From Gaiellasilicea sp033857955 (GTDB lineage: Bacteria; Actinomycetota; Thermoleophilia; Gaiellales; Gaiellaceae): a DNA stretch of 64,000 nt. Shown one piece after another: positions 58,321 through 64,000 of the stretch. Made by a program: the position numbers and the translations under genes. Numbering within the stretch: position 1 is the stretch's first letter; every line of letters starts with the position of its first letter. The notes under the pieces are model-generated. The model was not told where the DNA came from, made no database searches, and saw only the letters and a list, made by a program, of their open reading frames with translations. The stretch covers positions 1-64,000 of the forward strand of contig JAWVCW010000033.1 of assembly GCA_033857955.1 (NCBI GenBank), in the 5' to 3' direction.

Positions 58321-58354
58321 ACAAGCAAAACTCTATCTATGTAGACTTTCGGAC

Positions 58355-58651
58355 GTGCCTCGCCGTCCGGACACCTCGCCCCAGACGCTCACCGTCTTTC
58401 GCGCCTTCCTCGGCGGCGCCTGGCGCTACGGCTACGACCTCTCCCGCGAGACAGGCATCCCGTCCGGGACGCTGTATCCGATCCTGATCCGCCTGAGCGG
58501 CCGGGGCCTGCTCGAGGCGCGCTGGGAAGAGGCGGAGAACGGCAAGCGGCGGCGCAGCTACCGGCTGACCGGCGAAGGCGTTGCCTACGCGGACGCGCGG
58601 CTCGCCGAGCAGCGGCCGTCGACCTCGACCGCGGTGGCGGCACGGGCGTGA
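58355..58651 (+). CDS. PadR-family transcriptional regulator
   Basis: 98 residues from GTG 58355: TLTVFRAFLGGAWRYGYDLSRETGIPSGTLYPILIRLSGRGLLEARWEEAENGKRRRSYRLTGEGVAYADARL is a full PadR winged helix with the YGYDL and SGTLYPIL motifs. The upstream 30 bases are AT-rich (AACTCTATCTATGTAGACTTTC) and may hold promoter and operator. It overlaps the following membrane gene by four bases (GTGA), the common PadR-plus-membrane-protein pair. Confidence 0.92.
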   Translation: MPRRPDTSPQTLTVFRAFLGGAWRYGYDLSRETGIPSGTLYPILIRLSGRGLLEARWEEAENGKRRRSYRLTGEGVAYADARLAEQRPSTSTAVAARA

Positions 58652-59238
58652 AGGCTGTCGCGCGGATCCTGCTGCGAGGCGCGCTCGTGCTGCTGCCGCG
58701 CGACCGCAGGGAGTGGGCCGACGCGATTCTCGCGGAGCTCGAGGAGACCCGCGGCGGGCTCGAGAGCCTGCGCTGGGCGCTCGGTGGCATCAAGGTGATC
58801 CTGCTGTCGCCGCACGGGCTCGCCCGGCTTGCCGCGCTGGGAGTCGTCGTCGGGGTCGTCGGCGGCACGCTCGGAAACCACGAGGTCTTCATGCGGGTGC
58901 GTGACGCCGGTTACGGCAGCTGGCAGCCGGCGATCGCGTTCGCGCTGCCATCCGCACTCGCCGGCCTTCTCGCTGCTCTCCTGGTTCTGCGCCGACACCG
59001 GCTCGCGGTCCACGCGGCCCTCGCGTTCCTCGCAGTCGTCTGCGTCAGCTCGGCGATCTCGCTCGCGAACGTCTCGCCCGTCAAGCCGTTCCTCGAGGAC
59101 TGGCAGGCGGCAACGGCGTCGAGCGATCCGCGAGCGGCACATCACGCGGACGAATTGCGCTGGAACGCGGCGATCGGGGCACTCGGCGCGGCGCTCGTCC
59201 TCCTCCTCACAGCGAGGCGGCAGGCCCGGCGCGACTAG
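58648..59238 (+). CDS. PadR-associated membrane protein
   Basis: 196 residues. The N-terminal cytoplasmic part RILLRGALVLLPRDRREWADAILAELEETRGGLESLRWALGGIKVIL is typical of membrane proteins encoded behind PadR regulators. Four helices follow: ARLAALGVVVGVVGGTLG, AIAFALPSALAGLLAALLVL, HAALAFLAVVCVSSAISLA and AIGALGAALVLLLTA. The function is unknown. Overlap with padR suggests co-regulation. Confidence 0.85.
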   Translation: MKAVARILLRGALVLLPRDRREWADAILAELEETRGGLESLRWALGGIKVILLSPHGLARLAALGVVVGVVGGTLGNHEVFMRVRDAGYGSWQPAIAFALPSALAGLLAALLVLRRHRLAVHAALAFLAVVCVSSAISLANVSPVKPFLEDWQAATASSDPRAAHHADELRWNAAIGALGAALVLLLTARRQARRD

Positions 59239-59247
59239 TCTCACGGC

Positions 59248-59724
59248 GTGCGCGTCGTCATCGCCATCGCAGCGGTCTCGCTCGCGCTCGCGTCCGACGC
59301 GTTCGCGTGTAGCTGCGTACGGCCGAACCTCGTCCGCGACCTGCCGCACGCCGACGGCGCCTTTGTCGGCACGGTGCTCGAGCGCCGCGTCGAACGCCAG
59401 ACGGCGATCTACCTCTTCCGCGTCGAGCAGGTCTACAAAGGCGAGATCGAGAACCGAGTCGAGGTCGTCACGCCGGCTTACGGCGCGGCGTGCGGGCTGG
59501 AGGTCACGGTCGGCCAGCGGATCGGGCTCCTGCTCACACGAGGAGGGGGCGAGTGGCGCTCAGGCCTGTGCTCCCAGATCGACCCGTCGGCGTTCCTTGC
59601 GCTGACGAACGTCCAGGACGAGAGCCCGCCGATCAACTGGGGCGGGATCGTCGTCGGTGCGCTCGTGCTCGGGGCGGGCGCGTTCTTCCTCGTCCGGAAG
59701 CTGCGCTATAAGGCCTTGCGGTAA
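59248..59724 (+). CDS. TIMP/NTR-like secreted protein with C-terminal membrane anchor
   Basis: 158 residues from GTG 59248. The signal peptide (RVVIAIAAVSLALASDAFA) would be cut before CSCVRPNLVRDLPHADGAFVGTVLE, giving the N-terminal Cys-x-Cys and the strand-like R-D-L-P-x-A-D-A-x-F-V-G-x-V pattern of the tissue-inhibitor-of-metalloproteinase/NTR fold. IYLFRVEQVYKGEIENRVEVVTPAYGAACGL and GLCSQIDP carry further cysteines. The C-terminus has one membrane helix (GIVVGALVLGAGAFFLV) and a basic tail, so the domain is displayed outside. Inhibitory activity is unproven. Confidence 0.75.
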   Translation: MRVVIAIAAVSLALASDAFACSCVRPNLVRDLPHADGAFVGTVLERRVERQTAIYLFRVEQVYKGEIENRVEVVTPAYGAACGLEVTVGQRIGLLLTRGGGEWRSGLCSQIDPSAFLALTNVQDESPPINWGGIVVGALVLGAGAFFLVRKLRYKALR

Positions 59725-60218
59725 CGGAGCTCGGAGACCTCGGCGCCCTGGAAGGTGTCCAGCTTGCGTCCATCCTGCTTCCAGCCCGCCGCGCGGTAGA
59801 AGCGCTCGCCGCGCTCGTTGCCCTCCATCACCCACAGCATCGCCCGCTCGAAGCCGAACGCCCGCATCGACTCCTCGGCCCGTTCGAGGAGAGCACGGCC
59901 GATGCCCTTGTCCCAGCAGGTGGGGTGGAGGTAGATGGCGTAGAGCTCCCCGGCATCATCCTCGTCGCGGCATGCACCGACGCTCGCGAAGCCGACGACC
60001 TCGCCGTCGAGCTCGGCGACGAACGTCGCACTTCCCGGCGGGGGCTGGCGCGCCAGCCCTTCGCGCCACATTCGCTGACGGTCCTCGACGTCGAACTGCG
60101 CGACCGTCTCGTCGGGCATGAGGCCGCGATAGGCCACGCGCCACGTGTCGGCCTGGACGCGCCCGATCGCGTCCGCGTCCACAACGCTTGCCGTGCGCAC
60201 CGTCGCCGCCGTGCTCAT
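59706..60218 (-). CDS. GNAT-family N-acetyltransferase
   Basis: 170 residues: VRTASVVDADAIGRVQADTWRVAYRGLMPDE, FVAELDGEVVGFASVG, ELYAIYLHPTCWDKGIGRALLERAEESMRAFGFERAMLWVMEGNERGERFYRAAGWKQDG, with the Q/R-x-x-G-x-G/A acetyl-CoA loop as WDKGIGRALL. Acetylates an amine of an unknown substrate. It overlaps the end of the TIMP-like gene by 19 bases on the opposite strand. Confidence 0.92.
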   Translation of the reverse strand: MSTAATVRTASVVDADAIGRVQADTWRVAYRGLMPDETVAQFDVEDRQRMWREGLARQPPPGSATFVAELDGEVVGFASVGACRDEDDAGELYAIYLHPTCWDKGIGRALLERAEESMRAFGFERAMLWVMEGNERGERFYRAAGWKQDGRKLDTFQGAEVSELRYRKAL

Positions 60219-60227
60219 CAGGCGAGT

Positions 60228-61379
60228 CTAGGGCGCCAGCAGCACCGTCGGCTTCGCCGTGCGAGCCCGGCCGACCACGCGGGCCTGCTCGACGTCGACG
60301 ATCGTGAAGCGCGTGCTGTTGTGGCTGCCGACGTACGCGTGGTGCCCGGCGACCTGCACGTAGCCGGTGTCGGTGCCTGCCAGGAGCGTGAAGCGCCTGC
60401 TGCCGTCGAGCCTGTACCCCCGCAGCTCGTCGCGGCCGTAGACGAGCAGCGTCCTGCCCGCTCGCGTCGTGTCGGTCGCCCAGCGGTCGAGCATCCGGGC
60501 CTCGCCGGTCGCGACGTCCAGAAGGAACACGCCCGTCGCCGCCGGCGGCACGGCGTCGCTGGACGTCCAGCCTGAGTACGCAACCGTGTCTCCCCGCAGC
60601 CAGACGGCGGAGCGTCCCCAGCCGTGCACGAGTTTGGTCTCCCTCGTGGTCGTCCGCGTGACGATCCGCTCGCTGCGGACGGCCAGGCTGTCGAGATCGA
60701 CCTCGACCAGACGATCCACGCCGAGGACGAACGCGCGCGTACCGTCGGTCGCGAGCCCGGGGGAGGCCTGACGCCCTGCGCGTCCGGGCATCGCCGGGCG
60801 CCCGAACCCCGCCTCGATCGTCCTGAGCGCCGTCGTCCGTACCGTTCCGTCGGCGTCGATCACGGCGAGCCGTGCGGGCCCGACCCGGCCGCTTGGTGCG
60901 AGCAGCGTCAGCAGGCGGTCTCCTGCACGCACGGCGCCCAGCGCAAGCCCTTGCAGCTTCTCGCGGTGGATGACCGTTCGCGCTGCCGGGTCGACGGCGA
61001 TGACCTCCGCGTGCATGCCGCCCAGCAGGACGACGAGCCTTTCGGGCGATGCCCAGATCCCCTTGAGGACCGAGCCCTCGCCCAGCCACATCAGTCCTCC
61101 CGGCCGAAGTCCGTCCATCCGGACGAGGCGGAGACGGCCGTTTGCACCGCCGCCGATCGCGGCGAGCGCGCCGTCCGGCGAGACAGCCACGAGGTTGGCA
61201 GGCGCGCCGCCGACGTTCAGCACCGCAGGCCCGGCCGGCCGCAGCGTCGTGGGAGAGACCCAGCGCATCTTGCCGCCGCCCGCTTCCCACTCGACCGCGA
61301 GGACGCGCGCGGGCTGCGCCGCCGCTGCCGTGCCGGCAAGCGCGGCGGCGAGCAGCAGGCCGGTGACGAGTCTCCTCAT
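60228..61379 (-). CDS. Secreted beta-propeller-like hypothetical protein
   Basis: 383 residues from ATG 61379 with a signal peptide (RRLVTGLLLAAALAGTAAAA). The mature protein repeats blade-like units of the type VAVSPDGALAAIGGGANGRLRLVRMDG, VIAVDPAARTVIHREKLQG, LVEVDLDSLAVRSERIV and FLLDVATGEARMLDRW, with alternating hydrophobic strands and D-P/D-G turns. That suggests a six- or seven-bladed propeller. There is no enzyme motif. It ends nine bases from the GNAT gene start. Confidence 0.7.
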   Translation of the reverse strand: MRRLVTGLLLAAALAGTAAAAQPARVLAVEWEAGGGKMRWVSPTTLRPAGPAVLNVGGAPANLVAVSPDGALAAIGGGANGRLRLVRMDGLRPGGLMWLGEGSVLKGIWASPERLVVLLGGMHAEVIAVDPAARTVIHREKLQGLALGAVRAGDRLLTLLAPSGRVGPARLAVIDADGTVRTTALRTIEAGFGRPAMPGRAGRQASPGLATDGTRAFVLGVDRLVEVDLDSLAVRSERIVTRTTTRETKLVHGWGRSAVWLRGDTVAYSGWTSSDAVPPAATGVFLLDVATGEARMLDRWATDTTRAGRTLLVYGRDELRGYRLDGSRRFTLLAGTDTGYVQVAGHHAYVGSHNSTRFTIVDVEQARVVGRARTAKPTVLLAP

Positions 61380-61432
61380 GCGAGGTGTACACCGGAACCC
61401 GATCGGAGGGTCCCGGATAGGCTCACCGAAGT

Positions 61433-62266
61433 ATGGACCTCGTGCACGTTCTTGTCGTCGGGGCGGGCCAGATGGGCGGCGGCATCGCGCAGGTCGTGGC
61501 CGCGTCGGGCCGCCGCGTCTCGCTCTACGACGCCGCTCCCGGCGCCACCGATCGCGGTCTGGCGGCGATCCGCAAGAGCCTGGAGAGACTGGCCGAAAAG
61601 GGCGGCGCCGACCCGCATGAGGTGCTCGGGCGCGTCGAGGCGGTCGAGGAGCTCGTGCCGGCGGACCTGATGATCGAGGCTGTGATCGAGGACGCCCACG
61701 TGAAGGAAGACATCTTCCGCCGGGCCGACGGGATCCTCCCCGAGGGAGCGATCCTCGCCTCGAACACATCCTCGATCCCCATCACCTCGCTGGCCGCTGT
61801 CACCGGCCGGCCGGAACGCGTGATCGGGATGCACTTCTTCAATCCGGTGCCGGTGCTGAAGCTCGTCGAGGTGATCCGTGCCGTCCAGACCTCCGACGAG
61901 ACGGCCGCGGCGATCACGCAGCTCGCGGAGGACCTGGGCAAGGTGCCGGCGCACGCGAACGACTTCCCCGGCTTCGTCTCGAACCGGATCCTGATGCCGT
62001 TCATCAACGAGGCTGCCTACGCGTTGCTGGAGGGTGTCGCGGAGCCGGAGGCGATCGACACGATCGCAAAGCTCGGCTTCGCGCACCCCATGGGCCCGCT
62101 CGCGCTTGCGGATCTGATCGGGCTCGACACGTGCGTCGCGATCATGGACGTGCTGCACGAGGGCCTCGGCAACCCGAAGTACGCGCCCTGTCCGCTTCTG
62201 CGCCAGTACGTCCAGGCGGGCCGGCTGGGCCGGAAATCGGGCCGCGGCTTCTACGAGTACGGGTAA
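61433..62266 (+). CDS. 3-hydroxybutyryl-CoA dehydrogenase
   Basis: 277 residues. The NAD motif VHVLVVGAGQMGGGIAQVVAASGRRV, catalytic block ERVIGMHFFNPVPVLKLVEVI (His and Asn of the MHFFNP motif), DFPGFVSNRILMPFINEAAYALLEG, and AHPMGPLALADLIGLDTC are all in place; the Glu of IEAVIED follows. Oxidises or makes 3-hydroxybutyryl-CoA in fatty-acid or butanoate metabolism. It ends six bases before the DUF4214-methyltransferase gene. Confidence 0.95.
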   Translation: MDLVHVLVVGAGQMGGGIAQVVAASGRRVSLYDAAPGATDRGLAAIRKSLERLAEKGGADPHEVLGRVEAVEELVPADLMIEAVIEDAHVKEDIFRRADGILPEGAILASNTSSIPITSLAAVTGRPERVIGMHFFNPVPVLKLVEVIRAVQTSDETAAAITQLAEDLGKVPAHANDFPGFVSNRILMPFINEAAYALLEGVAEPEAIDTIAKLGFAHPMGPLALADLIGLDTCVAIMDVLHEGLGNPKYAPCPLLRQYVQAGRLGRKSGRGFYEYG

Positions 62267-62271
62267 CACTG

Positions 62272-63255
62272 ATGGACGAGGGCCTGCGTGCCTGGATCGA
62301 GGGGGCCGACGGCGACGACGAGAGGTTCGTCGAGGCGGCGTTCCGGCTCGTCCTCCGCCGCCCGCCGGACGAGGAGGCGCGAGCACGTGCGCTCGAGAAG
62401 CTCGCGGCAGGAACGCTCTCGCGGACGACGCTGCTGCACGAGCTGGCAACCGCGCCGGAGTCGGACCGCGTGCGCCTGCTCGACGACGGCGTCGCGTTCG
62501 CGCGTGGGGCGCGCGCGCGCGGCGAGCGCCCGCGCTGGCTGCAAGGGCCGCCGGGGACCGACGAGCGCGTGGTCGAGTTGCCGTGGGTGCTGGCGAGGCT
62601 GCGAGGCGATCGTGCGCTCGAAGTCGGCTACGCGTTCGCTGAGGCTCCGTATCTCGCCGCGCTGCTGCTGGCCGGCTTCGACGAGCTGACCGGGGTCGAC
62701 CTGGCCGAGGCAGACGTCCCGGGCATGACGACGGTTCGCGCGGACGTCCGCGCGCTGCCCTTCGACAACGGCACGTTCGATCTCGTGCTCTGTGTCTCGA
62801 CGCTCGAGCACGTCGGTGCCGACAACACCGGCTACGGCCTCGAGGCCGAGGACGATGCGGCCGCGCGCCTGACCGCGCTCCGCGAGCTCCGGCGCGTGCT
62901 CGCTCCGAGCGGGCGACTGCTGATCACCGTGCCGTGCGGCGAGCCCGGCGACTACGGCTGGTTCCGGCAGGACGACGTGCGCGGCTGGACACGCCTCTTC
63001 ACCCGGGCCGGTTTCTTCGTCGAGGAGCAGGAGGTGTACGAGCTGACCGAGGAGGGTTGGCGCTCGTCACCGGAGCTCGTTTCGGACGGGCTCCGCTACG
63101 GGGAGCGCGGCCCGGCTGCATCCGCAGTGTTCTGCGCCGAGCTCTCGCCACGCCGCCTGCGGCGGTTGCTCACGCCGAGCGGGATCGAGCGCACCGCACG
63201 ACGCCGCGCCCCAGGCTCAGTGCGGCGACGGCTCGGCGTCCCCCGTTCGGGGTAG
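62272..63255 (+). CDS. DUF4214-type N-terminus fused to SAM-dependent methyltransferase
   Basis: 327 residues from ATG 62272. Residues about 15-65 (ERFVEAAFRLVLRRPPDEEARARALEKLAAGTLSRTTLLHELATAPE) match the DUF4214 repeat found in many secreted or glycan-linked proteins. From about 105 a class I methyltransferase is seen: RALEVGYAFAEAPYLAALLLAGFDELTGVDLAE (SAM loop altered to EVGYAFAEAPY), VRADVRALPFDNGTFDLVLCVSTLEHVG and LRRVLAPSGRLLITVPCG. The acceptor is unknown. It ends in a basic tail of about 30 residues. Confidence 0.85.
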   Translation: MDEGLRAWIEGADGDDERFVEAAFRLVLRRPPDEEARARALEKLAAGTLSRTTLLHELATAPESDRVRLLDDGVAFARGARARGERPRWLQGPPGTDERVVELPWVLARLRGDRALEVGYAFAEAPYLAALLLAGFDELTGVDLAEADVPGMTTVRADVRALPFDNGTFDLVLCVSTLEHVGADNTGYGLEAEDDAAARLTALRELRRVLAPSGRLLITVPCGEPGDYGWFRQDDVRGWTRLFTRAGFFVEEQEVYELTEEGWRSSPELVSDGLRYGERGPAASAVFCAELSPRRLRRLLTPSGIERTARRRAPGSVRRRLGVPRSG

Positions 63256-63320
63256 GTCCCGCTCAAGGATCGGACCTAGCTGCCGATAGAGCAGCGAAGT
63301 CATTCGATCCGGGGGGAACG

Positions 63321-64000
63321 ATGCGACTGTTGCTGGTAGACGACGATTCGGGCTTCCGCGCCCTGCTGCGGACGACGTTCGAGGATGTCGACGTCGATGT
63401 GGACGAGGCCGGAAGCGCGTTCGAGGCCGAGCAGCGGATCTCCGCCGCACGGCCGGACGTGATCGTGCTCGACGTCGGCATGCCTGGCATGGACGGTCTT
63501 GCGTTCTGCCGCGAGTTGAAGGAGAGCGCCGACACGAGCGGGATCCGGATCGTCCTGCTGACCGGGATGGAGGACGTGGAGGACGTAGCGGGTGCCGCCG
63601 GCGCCGATGCGTTGCTGCTGAAGCCGTTCCGGCCGCTCGAGCTGCTCGGCGTCGTCGAGCGGCTCGCGGGTATGGCCGCGGGCGCCCCGATGCGGCGCTC
63701 GAACGGCCGCTCGGGCGAGGAGCAGCTCGTTCTCTATGCGCGTGACCTCCGCCATCTCGTCGAGATCGAGCGCGCGCAGCGTGGCCTCCTCGAGAGTGCC
63801 TACAAGGAGACGGTCTCGGCTCTCGCGAGCGCCCTCGGCACGAAGGACACCGGCACGCGCCAGCATTCGCAGCGGGTGCAGCGGTACGCGCTCGAGCTGG
63901 CCGCCACCATCGATCCTGCGCTCGCCGCCGATCCCGCGCTCGAGTACGGCTTTCTCCTGCACGACATCGGCAAGATCGGGGTCCCCGACAAGATCCTCTT
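63321..64000 (+). CDS. Response regulator with receiver and HD-GYP-like domain (3' truncated by window)
   Basis: 226 residues to the window edge from ATG 63321 (GGGGGGAACG before it). The receiver has MRLLLVDDDSGFRALL, VIVLDVGMPGMDGLAFC (phospho-Asp), IVLLTGMED and ALLLKPFRPLELL. A linker helix follows, then ETVSALASALGTKDTGTRQHSQRVQRYALELAATI, EYGFLLHDIGKIGVPDKIL, which is the H...HD part of an HD-GYP/HD phosphohydrolase (HDIGKIGVPD). It probably degrades cyclic di-GMP or related dinucleotides under control of a kinase. The gene continues beyond base 64000. Confidence 0.9.
   Translation, partial: MRLLLVDDDSGFRALLRTTFEDVDVDVDEAGSAFEAEQRISAARPDVIVLDVGMPGMDGLAFCRELKESADTSGIRIVLLTGMEDVEDVAGAAGADALLLKPFRPLELLGVVERLAGMAAGAPMRRSNGRSGEEQLVLYARDLRHLVEIERAQRGLLESAYKETVSALASALGTKDTGTRQHSQRVQRYALELAATIDPALAADPALEYGFLLHDIGKIGVPDKIL

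Noticed and set aside
58321..58354. TCTATCTATGTAGA as a PadR operator
   Set aside because: Only the outer four bases are symmetric; too weak to list as a site.

Overview
The window is high-GC DNA with densely packed genes, short or overlapping intergenic junctions, many GTG and some TTG starts, and clear AGGAG-type ribosome binding sites. I read it as a chromosomal segment of an actinobacterium, probably a deep-branching lineage such as Thermoleophilia (Gaiellales or Solirubrobacterales). The lineage is an inference from gene content (TrpC-TrpF fusion, holin-4 type membrane protein, CNB-TrxR-like fusion, GT4/GH130 pair) and not a placement. I see no rRNA, tRNA, CRISPR array or intact mobile element.

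Left part (1-9,000): the end of an FHA-adenylate cyclase gene, an MMPL transporter remnant, and a noticeably lower-GC animal-type heme peroxidase. A frayed stretch (3.2-6.2 kb) follows, with an orphan PIN toxin, an aminoglycoside-phosphotransferase-like gene whose N-terminus is out of frame, and two small secreted or anchored proteins. Next come an LVIVD-repeat secreted protein and an Hsp20/hypothetical/holin-4 stress block.

9,000-19,100: a TetR gene that lacks a usable in-frame start but has a palindromic operator, a lone receiver, and a carbohydrate block (GT4; GT4 fused to an alpha/alpha-barrel domain; GH130). After it lie ribosomal protein L31, an alpha/beta hydrolase, a chagasin-like secreted protein, an ECF sigma factor with a SnoaL-like tail, a DUF4236 protein and a STAS protein. 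19,100-30,200: an ABC-2 exporter, then a coupled IlvD-family dehydratase/SDR/MFS operon, ArsR+AHSA1, an M24 peptidase with altered metal ligands, an alpha/beta hydrolase divergent from an ArsR-like regulator, a fluoride riboswitch with its CrcB/Fluc channel, and an MFS transporter that appears to start at ATA.

30,300-40,700 is the most unusual block. A metallophosphoesterase, three tandem OYE-family flavoproteins with a four-Cys motif, a patatin-like lipase and a GMC cholesterol-oxidase-like enzyme overlap or nearly overlap head to tail. An alpha/beta hydrolase with a Cys in the nucleophile-elbow position converges on them. Together they look like one lipid or sterol/terpenoid oxidation pathway, but the substrate is unknown.

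40,700-49,600: DNA polymerase IV, a luciferase-like oxidoreductase/VOC pair, an acidic unknown protein, a CNB-TrxR-like fusion, YqgE, a membrane hybrid histidine kinase, and a small secreted protein made of 11-residue repeats. 49,700-56,100: a trp operon in the order E-G-D-CF-B, with trpA cut off by an opposite-strand channel-like membrane gene that fits between trpB and trpA. 56,100-64,000: M42 peptidase, thiolase, a PadR/membrane pair, a TIMP/NTR-like anchored protein, a GNAT acetyltransferase, a secreted propeller-like protein, 3-hydroxybutyryl-CoA dehydrogenase, a DUF4214-methyltransferase, and the start of a receiver-HD protein that runs off the window.
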